Positions 40,780-48,801 of a stretch of 48,801 nucleotides of DNA are shown here, piece after piece. The DNA comes from JBBIQS01 sp037442205 (lineage in GTDB: Bacteria; Myxococcota; Myxococcia; Myxococcales; UBA5297). A program made the translations under genes and the position numbers. The stretch is taken from positions 1 to 48,801 of the forward strand of contig JBBIQS010000061.1 of assembly GCA_037442205.1 (NCBI GenBank). Direction: 5' to 3'. Numbering within the stretch: position 1 is the stretch's first letter; every line of letters begins with the position of its first letter. The notes below the pieces were generated by a model. That model worked only from the letters and a program-made list of their open reading frames with translations, ran no database searches and was not told the origin of the DNA.

Positions 40780-43191
40780 TTGGGGGGAAGCGGGACCTCG
40801 GCTGGGGAGCGTCCGCTGCTTTTGGCGGCGCTTGCGTTTGGCGCGGGCGTGGCTCTTTGGCCGCTCCTGTCGTGCTGCCTTCCGCCTAAATTGCCGCTCG
40901 TAACGTGCGCCCTGGGCGCCGGCATTTGCGCATGGGCTTCGCGCCGCTGGCCGGCCGCCTCGACCCTCGTGCTGCTGCTGCTGTTTTCCGCCGCTGGCTT
41001 TGCCTCCTCTGGCTGGCGGGCGCGCGTCGGGGGTGCTCCTGCGCTGCCGGCCGAGCAGGTGATCGAGGGAGAGATCCTCGAGCCGCCGAAGGTCGATGCC
41101 GAGCGGGTGCGCTTCCTGCTGGCCGTCAGCCGGCGCTTCGATGGGCAATGGAGCCCGGCCCAGTTCGCGGTGCGGCTGTCGGCATCCCCTGCCCTGCCGC
41201 TGCGCCAGGGAGACCAGGTGCGCGCCCTGGCCCAGCTCGAGGCGCCACCGGCCCGGGCCAATCCTGGAGCAGCGGATCTGCCCGGGCGCGCCCGCGCCGA
41301 GGGAGTGCTGGCCTATGGCGTGGTGCGCGGGACCAACCTGGCGGTCCTGGGCGACGGCAGCGCGGCCCAGCGCTGGGCCGCCAGGCTTCGCGAGGACTTC
41401 GCCCGCCTGGTCGAGGACGCCAGCGGAAGCCGGCCGGCGGCGGCGCTCATCCGCGCCCTGTCGCTGGGCGACCGCGCCGACCTCGACCCGGAAGTCAACG
41501 ACGACTTCGCGGTCAGCGGGCTGGCCCACATCCTGTCGATCTCCGGGCTGCACGTGGCGGTGGTGGCGGCCGGGCTCTACAAGCTGCTGAGGTGGCTGCT
41601 CGGGCGCAGCGAGCGGCTGCTGCTGGCGACCGATGTCCGCGGACTTGCTAGCCTTTTCGCCATTCCGGCGACCTGGGCCTACGTCGCCGCCGCCGGCTCG
41701 GAGGTGCCCGCGGTCCGCTCCGGGGTGATGGTCTCGGCGCTGCTGCTCTCGCGCGCCCTGCGCCGCGACAGCGACGCCCCGACCTCCCTGGGCGCGGCGC
41801 TGCTGGCGGTGCTGGCCTGGGATCCCAGCGCGCTCCACTCGCTGACCTTCCAGCTCTCCTTCGCCTCGGTCGCCGGGTTGATGCTCCTGTCGGCGCCCCT
41901 TCGCGCGCTCGTGCCGCTGGCGCCTGCGCCCAAGGACGCGGGGGGTTGGCGGGCGAGGCTACGGCGGGTCCTCGACACGGCCCTCGAGGCGGCCTGCGCC
42001 TCGTTGGCGGCGTCGCTGGCGACCGCGCCGCTGCTGGCGGCGGCCTTCCACCGCGCCTCGCTGGTGGCGGTGCTCGCCAACGCGGCAGCCCTGCCGGTGG
42101 CCTCCGCCCTGACGGTGCTCTCGGCGGCGGCGGCCTCGCTGTTCGCGCTCGGCGGACCGGCCCCGTCCATCCCCCTGCTATTGCTGGCCGATCCGCTCTC
42201 CCGCGCGCTGCTCTTTCTCTCCCATCTCTTCGCTTCCATGCCCTACGCCAGCGCCTGGCTGCGCACTCCGGGGACGCTGGCCACGCTGGCCTGGTACGGG
42301 CTGCTGCTCGCCCTCCCGCTCTGGCACTGGCGCGCCAAGATCTGGCGGCCGCTGGCGATCGGCGCGACGGCAGCGCTGGCGCTGTGCTGGGCCGTGCCGG
42401 CGGCGCGATCGGCGCTCTCGCACGAGCTGAGGGTGACCTTCCTCGCCGTCGGCCAGGGAGACTCCACCCTGATCCAGTTCCCCGACGGCCGCTCGCTGCT
42501 CATCGACGGCGGAGGCGATCCCGGCGGGCGCTTCGACCCGGGCGAGCGGATCGTCGTCCCGGCCCTGCTGGAGTTGGGCGTGCGCCGCCCGGACTTCGTG
42601 GCGCTCTCCCATCCGCACCCCGACCACGTGCTGGGCCTGCTGTCGGTCCTGTCGCGCCTGGGCGCCGGCGAGCTCTGGACCGGGCCCAACCGCGAGGCAG
42701 ATCTGATCCGCCAGCTCCTCGCCCAGGCCGAGCGCGCCGGCGCGAGCAGGCGGGTGATCTCCGCCGGAATGTCCTTCGACTTCGGCCCGGCCCGGCTCGA
42801 GGTGCTCCATCCCGACGCCAGCTCGCAGGCCGAGGGCAACGACTCGAGCCTGGTGCTGCGCGCTCGCCTCGGCGCGGTCCGCTTCCTGCTCCCCGGCGAC
42901 GTCGAGCGCGAGGCGGAGCGGCGGCTGCTCCTGCTCCCCGACCTCGCCGCCGAGGTGATCAAGGTGCCCCACCACGGCAGCGAGACCAGCTCCTCCGACG
43001 ACTTCATCGCCCGCGTGGCGCCGCACCACGTGGTCTTCTGCCTAGGCGCCCGGAACCGCTTCGGCTTCCCGCGCCCATCGATCGTGGCGCGCTACCAGGC
43101 CGCCGGCTGCCAGCTGCACCGCACCGACCGCGACGGAGCCATCACCTTCTCCACCGACGGCGTCCAGCTTCTCGTCGAGCACGCGCTCTAG
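40780..43191 (+). CDS. comEC: ComEC/Rec2 DNA-uptake channel protein
   Basis: An 803-residue inner-membrane protein of natural competence that passes single-stranded DNA into the cytoplasm. An N-terminal hydrophobic region precedes the DUF4131/OB-like domain (VIEGEILEPPKVDAERVRFL). The Competence domain has ALSLGDRADLDPEV, FAVSGLAHILSISGLHVAVV and several membrane helices. The C-terminal metallo-beta-lactamase domain has FLAVGQGDSTLIQFPDGRS, SHPHPDHVLG, LLPGDVEREAE and KVPHHGSETSSSDDF. All three parts are intact. The start is TTG with a G/A-rich run before it; no ATG fits better. No comEA or type IV pilus gene lies nearby. Confidence 0.95.
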   Translation: MGGSGTSAGERPLLLAALAFGAGVALWPLLSCCLPPKLPLVTCALGAGICAWASRRWPAASTLVLLLLFSAAGFASSGWRARVGGAPALPAEQVIEGEILEPPKVDAERVRFLLAVSRRFDGQWSPAQFAVRLSASPALPLRQGDQVRALAQLEAPPARANPGAADLPGRARAEGVLAYGVVRGTNLAVLGDGSAAQRWAARLREDFARLVEDASGSRPAAALIRALSLGDRADLDPEVNDDFAVSGLAHILSISGLHVAVVAAGLYKLLRWLLGRSERLLLATDVRGLASLFAIPATWAYVAAAGSEVPAVRSGVMVSALLLSRALRRDSDAPTSLGAALLAVLAWDPSALHSLTFQLSFASVAGLMLLSAPLRALVPLAPAPKDAGGWRARLRRVLDTALEAACASLAASLATAPLLAAAFHRASLVAVLANAAALPVASALTVLSAAAASLFALGGPAPSIPLLLLADPLSRALLFLSHLFASMPYASAWLRTPGTLATLAWYGLLLALPLWHWRAKIWRPLAIGATAALALCWAVPAARSALSHELRVTFLAVGQGDSTLIQFPDGRSLLIDGGGDPGGRFDPGERIVVPALLELGVRRPDFVALSHPHPDHVLGLLSVLSRLGAGELWTGPNREADLIRQLLAQAERAGASRRVISAGMSFDFGPARLEVLHPDASSQAEGNDSSLVLRARLGAVRFLLPGDVEREAERRLLLLPDLAAEVIKVPHHGSETSSSDDFIARVAPHHVVFCLGARNRFGFPRPSIVARYQAAGCQLHRTDRDGAITFSTDGVQLLVEHAL

Positions 43192-43400
43192 GGCTCGCGC
43201 TCCTGCTCCCTCTGCCGCTCGCTCCTTCTGCGGCAGATCTGCTGACCGATCGGCACCGAGGATGTTCTTCGAGGAGCGCGCCGGCCCCTCCTTGTCAGCC
43301 GGGGCTCCGGTTGCCCCCAGCCACGCACCTGCCCAGATCGATTGCCAGCGGGTTGATTGAGCCCTGTCCTTGAGGCGCGTGCCCGCCAGGGAGAGAAGCG

Positions 43401-43916
43401 ATGATGCGTCCAATCCTGTTCGCAGTGGTCGCCCTCGCCTTCGCGGGCGCCGCCCAAGCAGCCACGACCCAGACTCTCGACAAGAACGATCGCAAGTTCC
43501 TCGACGAAGCTGCCACGGGCAACCTCGCCGAGGTGCAGATGGGCGCGCTGGCCCAGCAACGGGCCTCCAGCCCGGACATCAAGCAGTTCGGCGAGCGGAT
43601 GATCACCGACCACACCAAGGTCAACGACCAGGTCAAGTCGCTCGCTCAGCAGAAGGGCGTCACGCTGCCGACCCAGGTCACCAGCGACGAGCAGAAGGAG
43701 ATCGAGAAGCTCACCGGCCTGACCGGCCCGGCCTTCGACAAGGAGTACATCAACCGCATGGTCAAGATGCACGAGAAGGACGTGTCCAACTTCAAGAGCC
43801 GCTCGACCAAGGCCAAGGATCCGGACGTCAAGAACCTCGCCAACCAGGTCCTGCCCACCCTGCAGCAGCACCTCGACCTGGCCAAGTCGCTGCAGGGCCA
43901 GCTCAAGTCCACCTGA
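43401..43916 (+). CDS. DUF4142 exported protein (ferritin-like fold)
   Basis: A 171-residue periplasmic protein with a signal peptide (ILFAVVALAFAGAAQA) followed by a helical DUF4142 domain: DRKFLDEAATGNLAEVQMG, DIKQFGERMITDHTKVNDQV, INRMVKMHEKDVSNFKSR and LPTLQQHLDLAKSL. The family has a four-helix, ferritin-like bundle in which conserved Glu/His residues (EVQMG, DHTK, MHEKD) could bind metal, though activity is unproven. Members are often stress-induced. A GGGAGAG ribosome site precedes the ATG; the next codon is also ATG. The gene after it is 10 bp away and may be co-transcribed. Confidence 0.85.
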   Translation: MMRPILFAVVALAFAGAAQAATTQTLDKNDRKFLDEAATGNLAEVQMGALAQQRASSPDIKQFGERMITDHTKVNDQVKSLAQQKGVTLPTQVTSDEQKEIEKLTGLTGPAFDKEYINRMVKMHEKDVSNFKSRSTKAKDPDVKNLANQVLPTLQQHLDLAKSLQGQLKST

Positions 43917-43926
43917 GAACGCGCCC

Positions 43927-44187
43927 ATGGACCTGGAAGCGATCGATCTGCGCGCGCTCGCGGCCAGCCTCCGCGAGCGCGCGCCCAGCGGTGAGCCCAG
44001 GGGGTACCTGCGGGGCAAGACCGCCCTGCGCGACTGGGTCGAGTCGCTGCTCGGCTGCTCCGAGCTGGAGGCCGAGGAGCTGATCGACACCCTCGAGTCC
44101 CGCCGCTACCTCGTCTACAGCGCCGATCCAGCCCAGCGCTCGCAGGCCTTCGCCCAGTGGGTCATCGACCCCGCCGCCGAGGGCTGA
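43927..44187 (+). CDS. small protein of unknown function
   Basis: An 86-residue, mostly helical, acidic protein. It has no signal or membrane segment. The core reads GKTALRDWVESLLGCSELEAE and ELIDTLESRRYLVYS, which has the look of a small winged-helix or HTH unit, but no family is recognised. Codon use matches its neighbours. It starts 10 bp after the DUF4142 stop with only a weak ribosome site, so coupling is likely. It converges on the CBM9-like gene. Confidence 0.6.
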   Translation: MDLEAIDLRALAASLRERAPSGEPRGYLRGKTALRDWVESLLGCSELEAEELIDTLESRRYLVYSADPAQRSQAFAQWVIDPAAEG

Positions 44188-44194
44188 GGGATCC

Positions 44195-45409
44195 TCAAGG
44201 GGCGAACTCCAGCCAGCCGAAGCGCGGCAGGTGGTGGAAGTCGGGGACCAGCGGGGGCGAGAAGGCCGAGCCCTCGTTGACCTTCCGGTCGCTGTGCCAC
44301 TCCAGCCGGTAGAGGTTGATGCGCCACTTGTCACCGGGCTGCGGCGGCCAGCGCGGGACCTTGGCCAGGTTGGCCACCGGGATCTTCAGCTCCGCGGTCC
44401 AGCCCCGGTCCTTGTCCGAGCTGTCGTTGAGGGTGCCCAGCACCCGCACCGCGGTCTGCATCCCCGAGTCCCAGCTCAGATCCATCCCCTGCCGCCGGGC
44501 TGGGAAGTAGGCGTCGAAGATCACGTTCTTGGGCGACAGCTCGAGCTCGTTGTAGGTGGCCCCGTCGCCGTCGGCGTCGATGAAGAGCTCCACCACCTCC
44601 TCGCCGTAGATGGGCTCGTCGCGCTTGTCGAGCTTGGCCCACACGTCCTCGTCCTGGACGTCGAAGGCGGCGTAGAGGAACTGCTCGTCCCAGGTCAGCC
44701 GGGCCTCGGTCCGGTAGCGGGCGGCCTGCCCGTTGTCGGTGCGCAGGAACGGCCCGGTGGACGGCACGCCCTGCCAGCCCTCGTCGTCCAGCTTGCCGTC
44801 GATCGCGATCTCGCCCTTGCGCTTGGGCGCCTTGTAGGTCGGCAGCTGCAGCGGCTCGTCGGCGAGCTTGATCCGTAAGGCGCGCACCCGGTTGGCGCCG
44901 TCGTGGGCCTGCGGCTGATCCACCGGCAGCCGATCGTCGTAGCGGTAGAAGCCGAGGTAGCCGACCAGCTCGTCGGCGCCGCCCTGGGGCAGGACCATCG
45001 AGTAGCTGTCCTCGATGATCTGCCCGGCCTGCCAGCGGTCGGTGGGGAGCAGCCCTTCGGCCGGGTAGTGGTCGGCGTTGACCAGGATCCCGGCCCGGCC
45101 GGCGGCCTCCAGGTGCACGAACAGCTTCCAGCTCTTGTCCAGCGGCTTGAGCGACTCGAAGTAGTGCGTCACCCGCACCGGCTGGCCGCCGGGGGCCGAC
45201 TCGGGCCGCACGTCCGAACCCAGGTAGCGGATGCGCCCGCCGGCGAAGGTCGCCTCCGACGGCTGGCTGGGCGCGGGGCGCTGGCGCAGCAGGTGCGACT
45301 CCGCCCGGCGGGACTGGTCGGCGTCGAGCCGGCGCGGCGGCGGCCCCACCGACGAGTCTCGGCAGGAAAGGGCCGCCACGGCAGCCAGGGCGAGAAGCGC
45401 GCGTCGCAT
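44195..45409 (-). CDS. lipoprotein with C-terminal CBM9-like domain
   Basis: A 404-residue exported lipoprotein (lipobox VAALSC). The middle (about residues 50-195) is a beta-rich domain (VRVTHYFESLKPLDKSWKLF, HYPAEGLLPTDRWQAGQII). The C-terminal part (about 210-400) is a carbohydrate-binding family 9-like module: GEIAIDGKLDDEGWQGVPST, RLTWDEQFLYAAFDVQDEDV, EVVELFIDADGDGATYNELE and WRINLYRLEW. CBM9-like modules occur in surface glycan-binding proteins and in outer-membrane systems with unknown ligands. GGAGG is 6 bases before the ATG at 45409. Two dyads lie in the gap to the FHA gene. Confidence 0.85.
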   Translation of the reverse strand: MRRALLALAAVAALSCRDSSVGPPPRRLDADQSRRAESHLLRQRPAPSQPSEATFAGGRIRYLGSDVRPESAPGGQPVRVTHYFESLKPLDKSWKLFVHLEAAGRAGILVNADHYPAEGLLPTDRWQAGQIIEDSYSMVLPQGGADELVGYLGFYRYDDRLPVDQPQAHDGANRVRALRIKLADEPLQLPTYKAPKRKGEIAIDGKLDDEGWQGVPSTGPFLRTDNGQAARYRTEARLTWDEQFLYAAFDVQDEDVWAKLDKRDEPIYGEEVVELFIDADGDGATYNELELSPKNVIFDAYFPARRQGMDLSWDSGMQTAVRVLGTLNDSSDKDRGWTAELKIPVANLAKVPRWPPQPGDKWRINLYRLEWHSDRKVNEGSAFSPPLVPDFHHLPRFGWLEFAP

Positions 45410-45441
45410 CGATCCTCCAGTGCTCCAGATCCGTACCGGCC

Positions 45442-45479
45442 TGTTCCGCCGCGGAACACCGCTGTTCCATGGCGGAACA
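45442..45479. promoter_or_regulatory. two tandem 17-bp dyads, TGTTCC-N5-GGAACA
   Basis: Copy 1 spans 45442-45458, approximately (TGTTCC, GCCGC, GGAACA); copy 2 spans 45463-45479 (TGTTCC, ATGGC, GGAACA). Both half-sites are perfect in both copies and the centres are 21 bp apart, two helical turns, so dimers would bind the same face of DNA. The site lies 33 bp upstream of the CBM9-like ATG and about 72 bp upstream of the FHA ATG. No regulator gene is adjacent. Confidence 0.6.
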
Positions 45480-45520
45480 GCGCTGCCGGGCGAAGGCCCC
45501 TGTTTTCGCAGATTTCCGGG

Positions 45521-45536
45521 CGGCACGCCGCTTTCA
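45521..45536 (+). promoter_or_regulatory. weak sigma-54-like -24/-12 element before the FHA gene
   Basis: CGGCACG-N4-TTTCA matches the -24 GG box well but has T for G in the -12 GC box. It lies about 50 bp downstream of the dyads, a plausible activator distance. Transcription would start within a few bases of the ATG at 45551, leaving almost no leader, which argues against it. Recorded as a low-confidence candidate. Confidence 0.2.
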
Positions 45537-45550
45537 TATGGCCGCGGGCC

Positions 45551-46423
45551 ATGAACCTGATCCTGCGCTCCCCGGCCGGCCAGACCTCCGAACATTCGAC
45601 CGACGCGGGGCTGTTGATGCTCGGAGGCGGCGAGAAGGACCAGCTCAAGCTGGAGGGAGCTCCGCCGGAGGCGGTGCGCATCGAGGTCGGGGCCGACTGC
45701 GCCATCGCCGAGGTCCAGGCCGGGGAGGTGGTGGTCGGCAAGAGGACCTACCGCGCCGGCGACCGGCGGCTGCTACGCCCGTCGGAGAAGTGCCAGGTCT
45801 TCGGGCACGAGCTGTCGCTGTCGGCGCCCCCGCCGGCGGCGCGCGAGGGGACGCTCGCGCTGGCGCTGGGGGTGCTGGCCGGAGCGCTGCAGCAGGTCCA
45901 GAAGCTGCCGATGCCCTCGCTGGTCTGGCTCAACGGCAAGGACTGCGGAAAGCGGCTGCCGCTGACGGACGAGGCCATCTACCTGGGCCGCGGCAATGGG
46001 GCGGCGGCGCGGGTGCGGGACGAGCAGGCTTCGCGCCGTCACGCCAAGCTGGTGCTGAGCAAGGAGGAAGCTCGGCTGGTGGACCTGGGCAGCGCCAACG
46101 GCGTGCTGGTCGACGGTGAGCCGATCGAGGTCGAGCGCCGGCTGTTCGGCGGGGAGATCCTGCAGATCGGCGAGACCGAGCTGGCCTTCGAGGCGGAGCT
46201 GAAGCGGCCGCCGCCCGAATCCGAGCAGGCACCCGCCCCCCAGGCCGAGGCTCCCGCGGCCGCACCGTCCGCACCTGCCGAACCGCCGGTGGCCGAGCTG
46301 GCCCAGGCGGAGGGGCCGCCCGAGCCGGAGCAAGGGCTGTCGAAGCTGGAGTTTTCGCTGCTGGCGGCGGGAGCGGCCGCCGCTGTCGCCGGGGCGGTGC
46401 TGCTCTGGCTGTTCGCCCGCTGA
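45551..46423 (+). CDS. FHA-domain protein with C-terminal membrane anchor
   Basis: A 290-residue protein with a C-terminal membrane helix (about residues 268-288). Residues about 122-215 form an FHA domain (IYLGRGNGAAARVRDEQASR, RHAKLVL, DLGSANGVLVDGEPIEV) with the Arg, Ser and His of the phosphothreonine pocket. Residues 1-95 may be a degenerate second FHA-like fold, with VRIEVGADCAIAEVQAGEVV and no pocket residues. A Pro/Ala/Glu-rich linker joins the FHA to the anchor, which places it in the cytoplasm as a tail-anchored reader of kinase signals. No ribosome site is obvious before the ATG. It converges on the TPR gene with one base between stops. Confidence 0.85.
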   Translation: MNLILRSPAGQTSEHSTDAGLLMLGGGEKDQLKLEGAPPEAVRIEVGADCAIAEVQAGEVVVGKRTYRAGDRRLLRPSEKCQVFGHELSLSAPPPAAREGTLALALGVLAGALQQVQKLPMPSLVWLNGKDCGKRLPLTDEAIYLGRGNGAAARVRDEQASRRHAKLVLSKEEARLVDLGSANGVLVDGEPIEVERRLFGGEILQIGETELAFEAELKRPPPESEQAPAPQAEAPAAAPSAPAEPPVAELAQAEGPPEPEQGLSKLEFSLLAAGAAAAVAGAVLLWLFAR

Positions 46424-46424
46424 C

Positions 46425-47912
46425 CTACCGAGAGATCTCCTCGACGCGCTGCTTGGCGAGCGCCTGCAGATTCGCCTGGGCGTCGGGCGCGCGGGAGACG
46501 GCGTAGGCCTGGTAGTACGGGATGGCCTCGCTGCGCCGGCCCAGCGCCACCAGGGTCTCGCCGACGCCGAACAGCGGCGAGGCGAGCGCGGGATCGAGCC
46601 TCATGGCCTGGGAGTAGTCGGCAAGCGCCTTGTTGTAGTCGCGCAGGGCGAAGTTGCTGCTGCCACGGGCGGCGAAGGCCTGCGGGAACTCCGGCTGGGC
46701 GGCGATGGCCTTGTTGAAGAGCGCCAGCGAGGCCGCGTAGTCCTGCGCGGTGTAGAGCTCGACGCCCTTGGTGTAGGCCTGCTGGGCGTCCGCCGACAGC
46801 CCTCCGCCCTGGCGCTGGGCGGGCTGCGCCGCCGCCTGAGGCTGCGACGCCGGCTGCTGCTGGACCGCCGGCTGGGCCGCCGGCTGCTGCTGGGCAGGCT
46901 GGGTCGCGACCGCCGGCTGCGCCGAGGGAGCGGCCCCCATCTTCTTCTGCGCCTTGTCGATGTTCTGCTTGGCCGCCTCCTGGATCTTGGGGTCGGCCGA
47001 CATGCTCAGCACCCGCTGCCAGCGCTCGATGGCCTGGGGGTAGTAGTTGAGCATGGCGTAGGCGACGCCCAGCTCGAAGATCGCCTGGGTGTTGGAAGGG
47101 TCGGCGTTGGCGGCGTCCTGGAAGGCGAAGAGCGACTCGCGCATCTTGCGGTCCTGGCGCAGCTGGAGCGCCTCGTTCACCCGCTGCTGGGCGAAAGCGG
47201 CGCGGTCAGAGGCGACCGGCTGGGCGGCTGCCGCGGCGGGCTTGGCCGCCGGCTGCTGGGCAGGCTGAGCCGGCTGCGCCGCCGCAGCTGCCGAGGCCGC
47301 CGCGGGCTGCGAAGCCGGCTGAGCTGCCGGCTGAGCTGCAGGCTGGGCCGCCGGCGCGGGCTGCGGCGGGGGCTTGGCGGCGACTCCCAGCTCCTTGCGC
47401 AGCTTCTCGGCGGCGGAGGCCCGGTCGGCGCGCTTGGGATTCTTCTCGTCGGTGTCCACCTCGAGGTAGCGCTCGAGCGCGGCAAGCTGGCTCTGCTTGT
47501 CGCCCAGCGCCTTGAACGACTCGGCCAGGCCGACGTAGCCGGCGCCGTCCTTGGGCGAGAGCTCGACGTACTTCTTGTACGCCTCCACCGCCTCAGGGAA
47601 CCGGTTCAGCTTGCGCAGCACGTAGCCCAGGTTGTTGTAGGCCAGGGCGAACTTGGGATCGGCGGCGGTGGCGCGCTTGAACAGCTCCACCGCCTCCTCG
47701 CGGTTGCCCGCCCCGGCGGCCAGCACTCCCAGCTCGTTGATGGGGTCGGGATAGCCGGGCGACATCTTGGCGGCGTTCTCGTAGGCCTCCTTGGCGCCGG
47801 CGGCTTCGCCGTTGGCCGCCAGCCGCTGCCCGCGCTCGTATTCCTTCTTCGCGTTATCGGATGGGGCCGCCGCCAGCGAGGCGGCGCAGATGAGGGCTGC
47901 GAAGATGTTCAC
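46425..47912 (-). CDS. exported TPR-repeat protein with Pro/Ala/Gln linkers
   Basis: A 495-residue protein with a signal peptide (FAALICAASLAAAPS). N-terminal TPRs (about residues 22-165: KEAYENAAKMSPGYPDPINE, AVELFKRATAADPKFALAYN, NRFPEAVEAYKKYVELSPKD) are followed by a low-complexity Pro/Ala/Gln/Ser linker, a middle TPR group (about 240-320), a second such linker and a C-terminal TPR group (about 375-480: YAASLALFNKAIAAQPEFPQ, YNKALADYSQAMRLDPALAS). It probably acts as a periplasmic scaffold. The GTG start has AAGGAG upstream. Linker DNA contains 12-bp tandem repeats. No partner is indicated. Confidence 0.87.
   Translation of the reverse strand: MNIFAALICAASLAAAPSDNAKKEYERGQRLAANGEAAGAKEAYENAAKMSPGYPDPINELGVLAAGAGNREEAVELFKRATAADPKFALAYNNLGYVLRKLNRFPEAVEAYKKYVELSPKDGAGYVGLAESFKALGDKQSQLAALERYLEVDTDEKNPKRADRASAAEKLRKELGVAAKPPPQPAPAAQPAAQPAAQPASQPAAASAAAAAQPAQPAQQPAAKPAAAAAQPVASDRAAFAQQRVNEALQLRQDRKMRESLFAFQDAANADPSNTQAIFELGVAYAMLNYYPQAIERWQRVLSMSADPKIQEAAKQNIDKAQKKMGAAPSAQPAVATQPAQQQPAAQPAVQQQPASQPQAAAQPAQRQGGGLSADAQQAYTKGVELYTAQDYAASLALFNKAIAAQPEFPQAFAARGSSNFALRDYNKALADYSQAMRLDPALASPLFGVGETLVALGRRSEAIPYYQAYAVSRAPDAQANLQALAKQRVEEISR
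47314..47349. repeat. three 12-bp tandem units in a TPR-protein linker
   Basis: Two identical units (GCCGGCTGAGCT) and a third with three changes. They encode PAAQ-type repeats in the linker of the TPR protein on the minus strand. Whole-codon unit length means copy-number changes would not break the frame, so the linker length may vary between strains. Confidence 0.6.
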
Positions 47913-47996
47913 GTTGGTGCTCCTTGCTTTCAGCTCCGGCCAGCGCGGCAGCGGAATTGCGGCAGAGGCATTTCCTTATCGGTTTGGCGCGCCGAG

Positions 47997-48801
47997 TCAA
48001 CCCAGAGTGTAGGGGTCGCTCGGAAACAGGGTCTGGGCCCGGTCGGGGCCGAGGCTGATGCAGGAGACGCCCACCCCGGCCAATTGTTCGATCCGCTCGA
48101 CGAATCGCCGCACGTTTTCAGGCAGTTGCCCGACCGAGCGCACGTCCGCCAAGGACTCCTGCCAGCCCGGCAGCTCCTCGTACACCGGCTCCGCGGCCTC
48201 CAGATCCTCGACCTCCAGCGGCAGCTCGGTCAGGGTCTGCCCGCCGAGGCGGTAGCCGGTGGCGATGCGGATCGCCGGCAGGCCGGTGAGCACGTCGAGC
48301 TTGGTCAGCGCCAGCGAGGTCAGCCCGTTCACTCGCACGGCGTAGCGCAGGATCAGGGCGTCGAGCCAGCCACAGCGCCGCGGCCGGCCGGTGGTGGCCC
48401 CGAACTCGCCCCCCGCCTGCCGCAGGTGCTCGCCCAGCGCGTCCTTGAGCTCGGTCGGGAAGGGGCCCGCCCCGACCCGCGTGGTGTAGGCCTTGGTCAC
48501 GCCCAGCACCGCCCCCACCGCCCGCGGCCCCACCCCGGTCCCGACCGCCGCGTTGCCCGCCACTGTGTTCGAGCTGGTGACGAAGGGATAGGTCCCGTGG
48601 TCCACGTCGAGCAGCGTCCCCTGCGCGCCTTCGAAGAGGATCACCCGCCCGGCCTTGAGCGCCCGATCCAGGGCGACCGAGACGTCGCCCACGTAGCGGG
48701 CGAGCTTCTCGCCGAGCTCCAGGTAGTGGTCGGTGATGGCCGCCGCGAGCATCTCGGGCGGCTCCTCACCGATCGCCTTCCCCAGCCGCCGCAGCTCTTC
48801 C
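47997..48801 (-). CDS. purA: adenylosuccinate synthetase, C-terminal part
   Basis: C-terminal 268 residues of the enzyme that makes adenylosuccinate from IMP, aspartate and GTP. The frame is open to the window edge, so the N-terminal GTP-binding part lies beyond it. Visible landmarks are VILFEGAQGTLLDVDHGTYP, FVTSSNTVAGNAAVGTGVGP, TRVGAGPFPTEL, GEFGATTGRPRRCGWLDALI, LTKLDVLTGLPAIRI and the C-terminal CISLGPDRAQTL. All are strongly conserved in PurA. No sign of damage is seen in this portion. Confidence 0.97.
   Translation of the reverse strand, partial: EELRRLGKAIGEEPPEMLAAAITDHYLELGEKLARYVGDVSVALDRALKAGRVILFEGAQGTLLDVDHGTYPFVTSSNTVAGNAAVGTGVGPRAVGAVLGVTKAYTTRVGAGPFPTELKDALGEHLRQAGGEFGATTGRPRRCGWLDALILRYAVRVNGLTSLALTKLDVLTGLPAIRIATGYRLGGQTLTELPLEVEDLEAAEPVYEELPGWQESLADVRSVGQLPENVRRFVERIEQLAGVGVSCISLGPDRAQTLFPSDPYTLG

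Noticed and set aside
45442..45479. LexA-type SOS box
   Set aside because: The TGTTCC-N5-GGAACA spacing does not match the LexA patterns I know, and no SOS gene is adjacent.

Overview
The window is about 48.8 kb of high-GC DNA with dense, strongly GC3-biased genes and short intergenic gaps. The gene content suggests a deltaproteobacterium in the broad sense, most likely Myxococcota. It includes a 164-residue CdnL/CarD regulator, a DUF507 protein, FHA-domain membrane proteins, many outer-membrane lipoproteins with Cys-rich, RCC1-like or propeller repeats, multiheme cytochromes c, a 36K-type SppA and a LapB homologue. The assignment rests on gene families only; there is no rRNA marker. I saw no tRNA, rRNA, CRISPR array or intact insertion sequence.

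Layout. 0-0.5 kb: the 3' remnant of a Tc-toxin (SpvB/TcdB-like) gene that loses its family sequence abruptly. 0.5-5 kb (minus): a candidate operon of Fur-family regulator, small beta-barrel, mono-heme lipoprotein, SurE and LysM/M23 lipoprotein, preceded by a cupin and a SPOR protein. 5-13 kb (minus): argS; a MerR/hydrolase pair; sppA, HIT, lapB and an outer-membrane lipoprotein; a DUF507 gene with its own promoter and terminator. 13-23.5 kb: an RCC1-like lipoprotein, uvrC and uvrB about 2.7 kb apart, ubiE, a YkgJ-type Cys-cluster protein, a DUF4442 hotdog protein and a Uma2-type nuclease. 23.6-25.9 kb (plus): two tandem paralogous lipoproteins, each apparently a seven-bladed beta-propeller. 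26.0-26.8 kb: a small region of different composition with an orphan zinc-ribbon gene, a possible broken reading frame and a structured palindrome. 26.8-29.5 kb: a GT21-type glycosyltransferase divergent from a GH3 glycosidase. 29.7-35.9 kb: an electron-transfer locus with a ten-heme cytochrome and a cysteine-less thioredoxin-fold/TPR protein on plus, facing an FAD oxidase, an eleven-heme cytochrome and a large outer-membrane barrel on minus. 36-48.8 kb: cysS, two FHA membrane proteins, cdnL, comEC, a DUF4142 protein, a CBM9-like lipoprotein, a TPR protein and the C-terminal part of purA.

The most distinctive content is the 29.7-35.9 kb locus. A signal-peptide eleven-heme cytochrome made partly of tandem di-heme repeats sits 16 bp from an outer-membrane barrel, which is the layout of a porin-cytochrome conduit for moving electrons across the outer membrane. 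The facing ten-heme cytochrome and the redox-dead thioredoxin-like protein may belong to the same system. Other points of note are two perfect 17-bp dyads exactly 21 bp apart between the CBM9-like and FHA genes, and the paired propeller lipoproteins with apparent velcro closure. A 14-base match to an Illumina adapter upstream of ubiE may be an assembly artefact.
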